A stretch of DNA of 64,000 bases from the NCBI RefSeq assembly GCF_008017445.1, contig NZ_VRSW01000004.1, forward strand, positions 1-64,000, in the 5' to 3' direction. Both the position numbers and the translations under genes were made by a program. Position 1 is the stretch's first letter. The number at the start of each line of letters is the position of its first letter. Under the pieces are notes generated by a model. That model saw only the letters and a program-made list of their open reading frames with translations, was not told where the DNA came from and made no database searches. Below are positions 33,023 through 42,405 of this stretch, one piece after another. Origin of the DNA: Microbacterium mitrae (GTDB lineage Bacteria > Actinomycetota > Actinomycetes > Actinomycetales > Microbacteriaceae).

Positions 33023-35691
33023 CCGAGAGAATTCGTAAGAGGAAGCTGATCGAGGTCGCGCTACCGCTGGATGAGATCAATGCCGCGTGTGCCGCAGACA
33101 AGGCTGTGAAAACAGGTACGTTGCGCAACCTTCACAAGTGGTTCGCCCCTATGCCGTTGCCGGCGTGGCGGGCGATACTCTTTGCGGCGTTGGTCGATGA
33201 CCCTGGAGAGGAAGTTCGTCGTGCCGAACTGCTGGACGTGGTAAGGGGTCTTGTTGAGAATGGCGCTGGCCTACCTGAGCAGGAAGCATTACGTCGCGCG
33301 ACCGATATTCTGGCTGCACAGTTCCCAGATGGGCTTCCCACAGTTCTCGACCCGTTCTGCGGGGGTGGGTCGACACTTGTGGAGGCTCAGCGTCTTGGTC
33401 TGTCAACGCTTGGGTCGGACCTTAACCCTGTCCCCGCACTCATCACGCGCACGCTTACTGAAGTGTTGCCGAAGGCGGCCGATGCCAGCTTCGAAGCCGA
33501 AGATGAAGCTGGAACACTATTCGCTGCCGCTGAACGCAGAGGACACTATGCGGGCGTCATCAACGCATTTCACCACTACGCAGATTGGGTAATGGAAGAG
33601 GCTCTCAGCGATCTGCGCCCAGCCTACCCAGCCGTGTCTGACGGAACCGTCATTTTCTGGCTCTGGGGACGTACAGTCCCCTGTACCAATCCTGCTTGCG
33701 GCATTCAGACCGTGTTGACTACTACGTGGCAACTCTCCCGAAAAGTTGGAGAGCTCGCATGGGTTTCGCCATCGGTCGCGGATGGCGAGGTTGTCTTGGA
33801 TGTCATCTCTGGTCAGCGAGACGGACAGGCGCCAACATCCCCCAAAGTTGGGCGGGGCGCCGACTTTCAGTGTTTGAACTGTTCCCAGGTGATCAGGGAG
33901 GCCGACATTAGGCAGTTGGCACTAGACGGTTTGATGGGGCGACGCCTGATCGCAGTCCACATCGACACCGGATCACGGCGCCTCTTCCGTGCGCCAACAG
34001 AGTCCGAAATCCTGGCGGCAAACGTGACTGCTCCCGAGGACCTGCCCGAGGTTTCCCTTGGCGAGGCGAACCAGTACATCGCACCGCCGCGCTACGGCAT
34101 CGAGACTTTTCTGGATTTGTACACCTCGCGCCAGGCTCTGGCGCTCGCTACATTCGCGAGCCATGTCGCGCGAGTACAGGAAAAGGTCATCACGGACGGA
34201 GGATCGAAGGAGCTTGCCGATGCCGTCTCATCCTTACTCGGCCTCGCTGTCGGGAAGATGGCACAGTACAACTCGACACAGACCTTTGTTCGCACACGGC
34301 GTGGTCCTTCTGCAGCAACTGGCGCGTTCGGTCGGGCTGACTTGCCGATGACTTGGGACTTCGCCGAGACGTACCCGTTTGGTTCTTCGGTTGGGTCATG
34401 GGCAACCGTGTGCCAGAACCTGCTCCGTGCCCTTGAGTTTGCTCCGATGGGGAGCGGGCGAGTGGCTCTGGCTGACGCGAGGTCTATCGCATCGAACCGC
34501 CCCGTCGTCGTGGCAACCGATCCGCCTTACTTCGATGCGATCGGCTATGCTGACCTATCAGACTACTTCTACATGTGGCATCGTCGCGCGTTGCGCAATG
34601 TCCACCCGGATCTATACCGCACGATTGCGACGCCTAAGACTGGTGAGCTGACCGCTTTTGCATGGCATCACGGAGGCACCAAGGACGCTGCCCGCGCGGC
34701 GTTCATCGACGGGTTCACAGAGACGTTTGAGCATCTCCAGCACCTTGCAACACCAGATGTGCCATTAGTGATTGTTTATGCGTCGAAGGAACAAAAGGGA
34801 GGTCGTGAGGAAGAAACGCGTTGGTCATCGATCTTGTCGGCAATGGTTGCCGCAAAACTAGAGATCACGGGCACCTGGCCTATACGGGGCACGACTGAGG
34901 CTCGAATGCGTTCGGCTGGATCTAACGCAGTCTCCTCCTACATCGCGATGGTCTGTAGACCCCGAGACGATAGTGCGAAAACATGCAGCCTTGCAGACTT
35001 CGCGCGGTCACTGCGTCGTGAGCTGAGTACCGCGGTGCGTGACCTTCAAGCGGCATCGATTCTTCCCGTCGACCTCGCGCAGGCTGCCATGGGGCCAGGG
35101 ATGCAGATCTACTCGCGATACCGCGCGGTTCTTGACCAAGCCGGAAACCCTGTTCCTGTCGACCATGCGTTGCGTCTGATCAATGACGCGCTTGGGGAGG
35201 TACTAGATGAGCAGGAAGGCGAACTTGATCCGGAGTCGAGGTTCGCCGTGCGTTGGTGGGAAGCGTACGGGTGGTCCGCGGCGTCTTTCGGGGAAGCAGA
35301 CAAGGCGGTGCGGCCCCTCGGAATAAGTGTCGACGATGTGGTACGCGCTCAGGTAGCAACAAGTCAGGCGAACAAGGTCCAGTTGCTCGGGAGGACTGGT
35401 CTCGATCGCGACTGGCTACCATCTCGAGATTCAAATCCAACCGCGTGGGAAGCGGTGCACCATCTGGCTGACCGACTAATCGATGGCCGTGGAGAGCTTG
35501 AAGCAGGACAGCTCATGGGGGCTCTTGCTAATCTACAGGACCCAGCACGCGCACTGGTCTACCGTCTGCATGATTTGGCGGCGAAAGCCTCACGCGCTGG
35601 GGATCAGGAGCGCTACAACGCACTTATCAGCGCATGGAACGAACTCTTGCGGCTCGGGTCAACAGCATCGACAGATAGAGGCTTGTTCTGA
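33019..35691 (+). CDS. DUF1156 adenine-specific DNA methyltransferase
   Basis: The 890-residue protein starts with the DUF1156 segment (LIEVALPLDEINAACAADKA and LHKWFAPMPLPAWRAILFAA, about 9-59). Motif I is VLDPFCGGGSTLVEAQRLGL (about 109-128) and the catalytic motif is DPPYFDAIGYADLSDYFY (501-518), giving N6-adenine methylation. Two Cys pairs (CTNPACG, CLNCS) suggest an inserted zinc ribbon. It should mark host DNA. The start is a TTG inside the TTGA overlap with the helicase, and the stop overlaps the next ATG (TGATG). Confidence 0.87.
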   Translation: MTERIRKRKLIEVALPLDEINAACAADKAVKTGTLRNLHKWFAPMPLPAWRAILFAALVDDPGEEVRRAELLDVVRGLVENGAGLPEQEALRRATDILAAQFPDGLPTVLDPFCGGGSTLVEAQRLGLSTLGSDLNPVPALITRTLTEVLPKAADASFEAEDEAGTLFAAAERRGHYAGVINAFHHYADWVMEEALSDLRPAYPAVSDGTVIFWLWGRTVPCTNPACGIQTVLTTTWQLSRKVGELAWVSPSVADGEVVLDVISGQRDGQAPTSPKVGRGADFQCLNCSQVIREADIRQLALDGLMGRRLIAVHIDTGSRRLFRAPTESEILAANVTAPEDLPEVSLGEANQYIAPPRYGIETFLDLYTSRQALALATFASHVARVQEKVITDGGSKELADAVSSLLGLAVGKMAQYNSTQTFVRTRRGPSAATGAFGRADLPMTWDFAETYPFGSSVGSWATVCQNLLRALEFAPMGSGRVALADARSIASNRPVVVATDPPYFDAIGYADLSDYFYMWHRRALRNVHPDLYRTIATPKTGELTAFAWHHGGTKDAARAAFIDGFTETFEHLQHLATPDVPLVIVYASKEQKGGREEETRWSSILSAMVAAKLEITGTWPIRGTTEARMRSAGSNAVSSYIAMVCRPRDDSAKTCSLADFARSLRRELSTAVRDLQAASILPVDLAQAAMGPGMQIYSRYRAVLDQAGNPVPVDHALRLINDALGEVLDEQEGELDPESRFAVRWWEAYGWSAASFGEADKAVRPLGISVDDVVRAQVATSQANKVQLLGRTGLDRDWLPSRDSNPTAWEAVHHLADRLIDGRGELEAGQLMGALANLQDPARALVYRLHDLAAKASRAGDQERYNALISAWNELLRLGSTASTDRGLF

Positions 35692-38600
35692 TGGCATCGC
35701 TAACGAATAAGGAGCGCGTCGGACGCGCAATCGACCTTGTAGCCGAAGGGCTTGGCCCTTGGATGATCGCGCTCCTTGAGGCCAAGCACGGTGTTGACTG
35801 GGCGTCTGAAGTAGGACGCACGGCAGGACTCACAGGACGAGACGGGTCGCCCAGTCCCACTGACCCCGCCTATCTGTTCTGGGTATTCGACAAGCAATGG
35901 CACCAGGTATTCAAGGAGCAACTCACCTTCGAGGACAAGCGAGTAATCTCTGCGCTCTGGGACGCCCGCAAGGAGTGGGCGCATGGGGAGCGCATCTCGT
36001 CAGAACGCACCGAGCGCGTGCTTATGGATGGCGAGCACATCCTCCGTTCGATCGGTGCAGTCCAACACGCAGATAGAGCCGACGCGATGCGGCGCGAGTT
36101 CCGTCGCCTCATGTTCGAGGAAGACCAGAAGCGACTCCAGCGTGCACAGGAGAAGTCGCTCTCGGTACAGGTGGATTCGACCGGCCTCCCGGCTTGGCGC
36201 GACGTTGTCGAGCCTCACGACGATGTCGCCCGTGGCACGTTCGAGTTGGCCCAGTTCGCCGCCGACCTCCGCCAAGTGCACCAGGGCGTGGCTGGCCCTG
36301 AGTACGGCGACCCTGTCGAGTTCTTCGGCCGCACTTACCTCACACGCGGTCTGCGCTACTTGCTCGAACAGGCGATCAAGCGCCTCAGCGGCGGCGGCGG
36401 GGAGCCTGTCATCGATCTGATGACGACCTTCGGTGGCGGCAAGACGCACTCGCTGCTGGCCGTCTACCACGCAGCAGCAGGGGTGCCTGCTGAGCGGATG
36501 CCGGGCATGCGAGAGCTGCTCGACGGCATTGGCATCGCGGAGCTTCCCACCAGCGTCAACCGTGCGGTACTCGTCGGCAACGACCTCTCGATCCTGGGCA
36601 TGCCGAAGCCCGAGGGCTTCACTGTCAATACGCTGTGGGGCGAGGTTGCGTACCAGCTCGGGGGCGTCGAGGGGCACAAGCTCCTGAAGCGGTACGACGA
36701 GCAGTCGGTGCCGCCGCCGACGACCGCGTTGGTCGACCTCTTCGAGAAGTATGGGCCGTGCATCATCCTCATCGACGAGTGGGTCGCGTATCTGCGCCAG
36801 CTCTGGTCACGTGAGAAGGTCGCGCCTGCCGGAACGTTCGACGGCCACATGACCTTCGTGCAGTCGCTGACCGAGGCGGTGAAAGCCGTCCCGACCGCGC
36901 TCCTCGTCGTTTCGCTCCCGGCGTCCGATGTCGTCCGCGACATGCCAGGTGCTGAGACGCCGATCGAGAATGAGCACGAGGTTGGCGGCACTGCGGGCTT
37001 GGAGGCATTGCGACACCTCCGCTCCGTGATCCACCGTCTGGAGTCCGCCTGGCAGCCGGCGACGATCGAGGAGTCGTTCGAGATCGTCAGGCGGCGCATC
37101 TTCAAGCCGTTCGGGCGCGAACAGGATGCCGCGCGCGACCTGGTCGTTCACAAATTCATGGATCATTACATGCGCTACGGATCTGACGTGCCGAGCGAGG
37201 TTATGCAGCCCGGCTACCGCGCATCGATGCGCACTGCCTACCCGATCCACCCGGAGCTGTTTGATCGGCTCTACAAGGACTGGTCGACCCTGGAGCGCTT
37301 CCAGCGCACTCGCGGCGTACTGCGCCTGATGGCGACGGTTGTCTACGCCCTCTGGACGAGCGGCGACCGATCGCCGATGATTCTCCCTGCTTCGGTCCCG
37401 CTTGACAACGCGAAGGTTTTCGACGAGCTTGCCAACCACCTGGATGACTCTTGGAAGCCGATCGTAGACGCCGACGTCGCAGGCGAGACATCGACGGCCA
37501 ACGTGGTGGACAGCGACATCAAGATCCTCGGGCGGTCCATGGCGACCAAGCGCGCCGCGCGGTGTGTGTTCCTTGGCACTTCACCGATGGCCAACCTCCG
37601 CAATCGTGACGGCAGCGCCGCGACCATCCGCGGCATCGAGCAGAAGCGCGTTGTACTCGGTTCGACCTACCCGGGTGACAACCCCGCACATGTTGCCGAC
37701 GGTCTGCGGCGACTCGGCGACCTCGGCAAGTACATGAACCGCGACCAGGACCGGTACTGGCTGTCGCTGCAGCAGACCGTCGCACAGATCGTGCAAGAGC
37801 GCGCCGACTCCTACCACGAGGAGCAGGTGTTCGACGAGCTGGCCCAGGTCGTTCGACAGGAGACCGACAAGGGACTGTTCGAGCGTGTCCACCGCTTCCC
37901 GCACGGCAGCATCGACGTCGAGGACGACCCGGGCATCGGTCTCGTGATCTTCGGGCCCGACCGCCCGTTCTCGAAGCGCGGGCGATCCGTGGCCGAGGAC
38001 GCGGCGATCGAGTTCCTGACGAAGCGTGGCACCAACGCGCGTATCCACAAGAACTCGCTCGTCTTCCTGGCTCCCGAGGTCGACCGCATCGACATCTTGC
38101 TCAACGCCGTGCGCCAGCGCATGGCGTGGGAGTACATCCTCGAGAATCGAGACTCGCTCAATCTTGACCAACACAACATCAAGGTTGCCGAGTCACGCGT
38201 CGCCCAGCAGAAGCAGACGGTGAAAGACTCCATCCGCGAGGCCTACCGCTGGATCCTTGTACCGACGCAGGATCCTGGCGCTTCTGCGATCGAACTGGAG
38301 TCCATCCTCATGAACGGCGACGGCACGCTCGCCGAGCGGGTGACGAAGAAGGCCGATGCGGGTGAGTTCGTGGTCCGCACCTTCTCACCGTCGCTGCTGC
38401 GTATGCAGATCAACCGTCTAGACCTGTGGCGTGAGAAGCCATACGTGCCGCTTGACGTCCTCGTCGGCTATTTCAGTCAATACGTCTATATGCCGAAGGT
38501 GGTCCAGCCTAAGGTGATCGTCGATGCGGTGTGGCATCTCAATGACGCCCTCGTTGTAGAACTCGATGGTTTCGCCTACGCCGACTCGTATGAGGAAGGT

Positions 38601-39059
38601 CGATTCAACGGCCTCACGGTTACCACCCCAGCCGCGGTCCGCCAGAGCGGGCTCCTGGTCGACCCGGTGATCGCATCAAAGCAGATCGCTGAAGACGCGC
38701 AAGGTGCCAGCAGCGATGGCGGTTCCGAGGACTCAGGCGCCTCCTTGGACGGTTCGGGAACCTCGCCCCACGACGGCGCGCCGGTGTCGACAGCGCCAAC
38801 GCCCAGTGGACGGCCCGCGGTAACCGTGCCCACGCGCTTTCACGCGACGAAGGACCTCACTGTCAACAGAGTCGTGCGCGATGCCGGCCAGATCTACGAG
38901 GAAATCATCTCCCACTTCGTGGCGGCCAACGTTCCGGTGCGCGTCACCATCGACATCGAATCGAACCAACTCACCAACCTCAGCGACGACCAGCGGTCGG
39001 CGATTCGCGAGAATCTCAAGACGCTCGGCTTCAGCGACGACGACTGGTCGATGGACTGA
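35691..39059 (+). CDS. HEPN(Swt1-type)-DUF499 AAA+ ATPase
   Basis: The 1122-residue protein has an N-terminal HEPN/Swt1-like domain (about 1-140) with the charged motif RKEWAHGERISSERTERVLM. A DUF499 ATPase follows: P-loop TTFGGGKTHSLLA (about 242-254), Walker B-like CIILIDEWVAYL (about 354-365) and a long helical part. A Ser/Gly/Pro-rich linker (about 1000-1045) precedes a C-terminal domain. DUF499 ATPases co-occur with DUF1156 methylases and helicases in defence islands. The HEPN part could be an RNase effector, but the RxxxxH motif is not certain. Confidence 0.82.
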   Translation: MASLTNKERVGRAIDLVAEGLGPWMIALLEAKHGVDWASEVGRTAGLTGRDGSPSPTDPAYLFWVFDKQWHQVFKEQLTFEDKRVISALWDARKEWAHGERISSERTERVLMDGEHILRSIGAVQHADRADAMRREFRRLMFEEDQKRLQRAQEKSLSVQVDSTGLPAWRDVVEPHDDVARGTFELAQFAADLRQVHQGVAGPEYGDPVEFFGRTYLTRGLRYLLEQAIKRLSGGGGEPVIDLMTTFGGGKTHSLLAVYHAAAGVPAERMPGMRELLDGIGIAELPTSVNRAVLVGNDLSILGMPKPEGFTVNTLWGEVAYQLGGVEGHKLLKRYDEQSVPPPTTALVDLFEKYGPCIILIDEWVAYLRQLWSREKVAPAGTFDGHMTFVQSLTEAVKAVPTALLVVSLPASDVVRDMPGAETPIENEHEVGGTAGLEALRHLRSVIHRLESAWQPATIEESFEIVRRRIFKPFGREQDAARDLVVHKFMDHYMRYGSDVPSEVMQPGYRASMRTAYPIHPELFDRLYKDWSTLERFQRTRGVLRLMATVVYALWTSGDRSPMILPASVPLDNAKVFDELANHLDDSWKPIVDADVAGETSTANVVDSDIKILGRSMATKRAARCVFLGTSPMANLRNRDGSAATIRGIEQKRVVLGSTYPGDNPAHVADGLRRLGDLGKYMNRDQDRYWLSLQQTVAQIVQERADSYHEEQVFDELAQVVRQETDKGLFERVHRFPHGSIDVEDDPGIGLVIFGPDRPFSKRGRSVAEDAAIEFLTKRGTNARIHKNSLVFLAPEVDRIDILLNAVRQRMAWEYILENRDSLNLDQHNIKVAESRVAQQKQTVKDSIREAYRWILVPTQDPGASAIELESILMNGDGTLAERVTKKADAGEFVVRTFSPSLLRMQINRLDLWREKPYVPLDVLVGYFSQYVYMPKVVQPKVIVDAVWHLNDALVVELDGFAYADSYEEGRFNGLTVTTPAAVRQSGLLVDPVIASKQIAEDAQGASSDGGSEDSGASLDGSGTSPHDGAPVSTAPTPSGRPAVTVPTRFHATKDLTVNRVVRDAGQIYEEIISHFVAANVPVRVTIDIESNQLTNLSDDQRSAIRENLKTLGFSDDDWSMD

Positions 39060-39062
39060 CCC

Positions 39063-39530
39063 ATGCAACCGCAAGCACATTGGCAAACTGCCATGACAAC
39101 GGTCGTTGAGGCGATCGGACGCTTCCCCGGCAAGTCCAGCAACATCTGGCTCAAGGACTACCCTCGGGGCAGTTGTTCGGTCACGTCCTTTGCGATCGGA
39201 CGATTTCTCCTCGAACGACACGGGGAGGACTGGTCCCTCGTGTCAAGATCTGGTCCGGAGTACACACACACGTGGCTTGTGCTGGCGCCCGAGGATGCTG
39301 TCGTTGCTTCGATCGATGCCACAGTGCACCAGTTCCCGGGCATTAGCACTGAACCTTTCGTTGGAGTTGGACATTCGCCCGCGAACGAGCATTTCCCCGA
39401 TCTAATGGGGGGCCCAGTGAGAATGTCGTCAGTCCCCGCATGGTGGCATCATGGCGCGACTCGGGAGGTGTACGAATGGCTGTTCCCACGGCTCGGTCTG
39501 GCGCCATTTGTGGACGAAGCTCTGCCATGA
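39063..39530 (+). CDS. unrecognised 155-aa protein with Cys/His/Asp pattern
   Basis: It follows the DUF499 gene by three bases, so it is probably part of the same operon. I do not recognise the family. CSVTSFAIGRFL (Cys near 39), TRHTWL-like YTHTWLVL (His near 70) and ASIDATVHQF (Asp near 84) are in the order and spacing of papain-like or transglutaminase-like catalytic triads (C, H, D). An alternative is a non-catalytic member of that fold. The C-terminus (WWHHGATREVYEWLFPRLG) is helical. Confidence 0.6.
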   Translation: MQPQAHWQTAMTTVVEAIGRFPGKSSNIWLKDYPRGSCSVTSFAIGRFLLERHGEDWSLVSRSGPEYTHTWLVLAPEDAVVASIDATVHQFPGISTEPFVGVGHSPANEHFPDLMGGPVRMSSVPAWWHHGATREVYEWLFPRLGLAPFVDEALP

Positions 39531-39646
39531 AAACGCATCGCACCAAGCGAGCGGTTCAAACGACCCAACGCGGGAGAACTGACGGAGAGCGCAACGTCAG
39601 CAGACTTCGCCCTGATGTCTCGTGAGACACCCGATTTGCGCATAAT

Positions 39647-39838
39647 TGCGGGCTCAAGGAACCGCGAGTCGATCCGCTCAGTCTCATGCTTGACGAGATC
39701 AAGCATGTCGTCGACCAGCCACCGAGGCGTGAACACTTCTCCGTGATCGGCGACCCGCTGGCGTGACTTCACAAGCTGCTCGGGGGCAGCATCATTCTCC
39801 CTTGCCACGGTTGTCAGGGTACACGTACCCGGTGACAT
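39647..39838 (-). pseudogene. N6-adenine methylase, N-terminal fragment
   Basis: The frame reads QLVKSRQRVADHGEVFTPRW, LVDDMLDLVK and RIDSRFLEPA, the usual N-terminus of Eco57I/type II-like N6 methylases, then breaks just before the SAM-binding motif. What follows is unrelated. Start could be the ATG at 39838 or a GTG at 39808. The rest of the 39531-39879 spacer holds nothing else I can support. Confidence 0.6.
39817..39830. promoter_or_regulatory. operator-like palindrome beside the controller gene
   Basis: GGGTACACGTACCC is a near-perfect palindrome between the methylase fragment and the divergent HTH gene; GGTGTACTTCACC follows 15 bases later. This is the layout of controller (C) protein boxes in restriction-modification loci. 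Confidence 0.45.
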
Positions 39839-39879
39839 GAACCCTGGTGTACTTCACCGTGTCCGAACAGGCTTGAAGA

Positions 39880-40188
39880 GTGGCTCGAACTCCTTCCCCT
39901 GCGGCTGCGTTGATCGGTCAGCGCATCGCCGCGCTACGAAAGGCACGAGCCCTCACACAAGATCAGCTCGCCGTGTTCAGCGGTATCGATTCTTCGAACA
40001 TCCGGAGTTATGAATCTGGGCGCTCAATGCTTAGCGTGTTCACCCTGGTTCGAATCGCCGAGGCGCTCGATTCTGCTCCGGGCGACTTCCTCGTCGACCT
40101 GACTTCGGACATGTTTTCTGCACCGGTGCTCACGGTCGATCGAGCACTGCTCGAAAAGTCCTACAAGCCTTCAGGCGCGACGGCGTAG
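39880..40188 (+). CDS. XRE-family HTH, controller-protein-like
   Basis: The 102-residue protein has a Cro/C1-type HTH at about 10-68: IGQRIAALRKARALTQDQLA, VFSGIDSSNIRSYESGRSML, then FTLVRIAEALD. Size and pattern match C proteins that time expression of restriction-modification genes. It is divergent from the truncated methylase, with a palindrome in between, so it may be what remains of a lost system. The start is GTG. Confidence 0.75.
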   Translation: MARTPSPAAALIGQRIAALRKARALTQDQLAVFSGIDSSNIRSYESGRSMLSVFTLVRIAEALDSAPGDFLVDLTSDMFSAPVLTVDRALLEKSYKPSGATA

Positions 40189-40200
40189 ACGTCGCCCACT

Positions 40201-40238
40201 TACGAGCAGTGCGCGCTACTCGCCCGCGCACGCTCGTA
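40201..40238 (+). terminator. bulged hairpin after the HTH gene
   Basis: TACGAGC and GTGCGCG pair with CGCGCAC and GCTCGTA (7+7 bp with one bulged A, 9-base loop). It starts 13 bases after the HTH stop and has no U tract. Confidence 0.5.
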
Positions 40239-40329
40239 CCCCGAACCGCTGTGTGCGAAGCGCGTGACAGCAGGCGATACGCTCGATTTGTTGGTGCCCG
40301 ACCAACGAATACCCGACGTGGGGAGAGAC

Positions 40330-41085
40330 GTGTCCGAGGCAACGGAAATCAAGTACGAGACCATGACGGTCAAGTCCATTCGCGGACGCGAGGGCCGAAC
40401 GATCGAGAAGTGGGAGAAGGACGGCTGGGAGCTCGTCTCCCAGACTCCTGGCAAGATTCAAACCGAAATCGCACTGCGTCGGCCGAAGAAGAAGTTCCCG
40501 ATCATTCCATTCGCGATTCTTGGCGGCTTGGCTGTCGTCGGGCTGGTCATCGGCGTCGTCGTTAGCTCGATCAACGGAGGTGAAAGCTCCCCCGCAACCG
40601 ACCCCACCGCGCCGAGCTCCTCCGAGGCGCCCACGGAACCGTCCGCGACCCCGGAGGAATCCACCGAACCTTCCCCGACGCCGACCGAGACAGCAGGCGT
40701 CGAGACCATCACCGTCGACAACAACGCGGAGTTTGCGGCGATCCTGCAGGAGGGAGACTACTGCTCACCCCTCGTGTCTGACTTCGCGGAAAAGTATGAG
40801 GGGAAGACGATCGAGTTCGACGCGAGCATCGGCGCGATGAACAACCACGAGGGTTTCACCACTCGCCACGACCTCCTGATTGGTGCAGGCGACTTCAGCG
40901 AGACCGCGTCGGTCGGCCCCGCCTTTCAATTCCGTGACGTGAACGCATCGAATCTGAACTTCACGGACAACGACCGCGAGTCCTTCGGTGTGGGCGACAA
41001 CCTGCACGTGGTGGCCACCGTCGAGAAGTACGAGCAGCAGTCATGCCTTTTCCTGCTCGAGCCCGTGGAGACATCGTTCCGTTAG
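40330..41085 (+). CDS. single-pass membrane protein with C-terminal DUF4839-like domain
   Basis: The 251-residue protein begins at a GTG preceded by GGGGAGA. Its parts are a cytoplasmic segment (about 1-50, KSIRGREGRTIEKWEKDGWE), one membrane helix (about 54-78, IIPFAILGGLAVVGLVIGVV), a Ser/Pro/Glu/Thr-rich linker (about 83-125) and an extracytoplasmic domain (about 130-250) like DUF4839. No enzymatic motif is seen. It is a probable surface or stress protein of unknown job in a non-defence patch of the island. Confidence 0.65.
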   Translation: MSEATEIKYETMTVKSIRGREGRTIEKWEKDGWELVSQTPGKIQTEIALRRPKKKFPIIPFAILGGLAVVGLVIGVVVSSINGGESSPATDPTAPSSSEAPTEPSATPEESTEPSPTPTETAGVETITVDNNAEFAAILQEGDYCSPLVSDFAEKYEGKTIEFDASIGAMNNHEGFTTRHDLLIGAGDFSETASVGPAFQFRDVNASNLNFTDNDRESFGVGDNLHVVATVEKYEQQSCLFLLEPVETSFR

Positions 41086-41409
41086 TCAGGCTCCGCCACT
41101 GCGCGCGGCGGATTTGATTTGCAACGGAGTCGACTCAACCGCCACCAGCGTCTCCCCGTTCGGCCCTTCCATCCGCTGGAACTCGAACACCCAAAACCCA
41201 TCAACCTGCGTTTCGCTCGTGCACTCGTAAACGGCGTACAGGCTGAACTCGTGGGGCTGGCTGAGCGGGGCTTTCATCACCATGCCGGTGAGCTTCTGAC
41301 CCGACATGAACGCGGGCAAATCGCCTGACTTCCATCCGTCGCGCGGGCCGCCGAAGTACGCGCAGTACAGCGACGGGTCTTGGTTCGCAGCTGATTTGTG
41401 AACGCTCAT
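41086..41409 (-). CDS. hypothetical 107-aa protein
   Basis: I do not recognise it. It starts MSVHKSAANQDPSLYCAYFG and contains WKSGDLPAFMSGQKLTGMVM and VDGFWVFEFQRMEGPNGETL, consistent with a small beta-rich cytoplasmic protein. It lies 14 bases after the broken phosphatase end on the same strand and converges on the membrane protein gene with adjacent stop codons. Confidence 0.55.
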   Translation of the reverse strand: MSVHKSAANQDPSLYCAYFGGPRDGWKSGDLPAFMSGQKLTGMVMKAPLSQPHEFSLYAVYECTSETQVDGFWVFEFQRMEGPNGETLVAVESTPLQIKSAARSGGA

Positions 41410-41423
41410 CGTGGTTCCAATCT

Positions 41424-42405
41424 CTACTCGCCGCTGACGATGCGGGCGACGGCGTCGCGCAGAAAGCGCTTGGGGTCGTAGTCGGGCAGCGTGTTGCGGA
41501 TGCCGGCCCATGCCTCATCCAGCGCAACCCCGAGGTTCCGCGCGCTGTACAGCGCAGCCACCGCAGACGTGCGGCTGCGGGCCTCCGCGCAGTGCACGAA
41601 CACCGTCTTGTCTTCAGCACGCAGCGCGGCGATCATGTCGGCGGCCTCGGCGAGCGTGAAGTCGAGATTCGCGTTGCGGTCAGGCTGATCAACAAGCCAC
41701 ACCTGAATGCTCTCGACGCGCGCGGGCACCTGCTGCGCACCCACCCGGCGGAGCGACACAACCGCATCAACCTCGATCGGCAGGGTGTCGAGCGTCGCGA
41801 CCGAACCCAGCAGCACGCCCGGGTCGGCCGGGTGTTGCTCGAGGGTTCCGGAGCGGCGGACATCGGGTTGCGCCATCTTCTCGAGGGCCAGCCGGAACCA
41901 TCGGTGCGGCCGTTGCGAGCGGCAAGTGCCGCCTGGCGCACGAGGTCGTTGGCGTTGTAGCCGGGCCACCCGTGGATCTTGCGCTTCCAGCTCAGCGGCA
42001 CCGCGGTTCCGCCCCACAACGCGCCGGCAAGCGAGCCCGCGATCGCCGCGACCGTGTCGGTGTCGTTGCCGCCGCGGATGGCGCGCTCGATCGCATCGTC
42101 CAGCGACGTTGCCCCGGCGACCGCCGCGAGCGCACCCTGAAACGCGCGAACAACCCAGCCGTTTTGGGCACGGAAGTCGCGCGGGTGCGCGCCCGGCGCG
42201 AGCGCTTCGTCGATGATCTCGGCCCAGCGCGACGCGTCGTCTGCGGGCAGGAGGTCGGGGCCGCGCGCGATGTCGAGCTCACCGGTGAGGATGGCGTGGC
42301 GAATCGCGACGGTCCACAGGATGCAGGCGGAGGCGTTGTCGGCCTCCCAGTGCGTGAGTTCGGAGACGGCGCGGGCGGCGCTCGCCAGCTCTTCGCGTGG
42401 CGCGC
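41424..42405 (-). pseudogene. ADP-ribosylglycohydrolase-dual-specificity phosphatase fusion, truncated and frameshifted
   Basis: From about 42405 to 41890 one frame encodes the C-terminal half of an ADP-ribosylglycohydrolase (LTHWEADNASACILWTVAIR; AIRGGNDTDTVAAIAGSLAG; WKRKIHGWPGY). Near 41890 the reading switches frame and continues as a Tyr/dual-specificity phosphatase domain with VFVHCAEARSRTSAVAALY (the HCxxxxxR motif). A single-base indel explains the switch. The N-terminal half of the hydrolase, with its metal ligands, is missing: it is cut about 100 bases before the DUF262 gene. In related actinobacteria the two domains occur fused, so one gene was broken twice. Confidence 0.7.

Noticed and set aside
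29281..39059. Calling the cassette DISARM
   Set aside because: A helicase and an adenine methylase are shared in kind, but the core drmA, drmB and drmC genes are missing and a HEPN-DUF499 ATPase is present instead.
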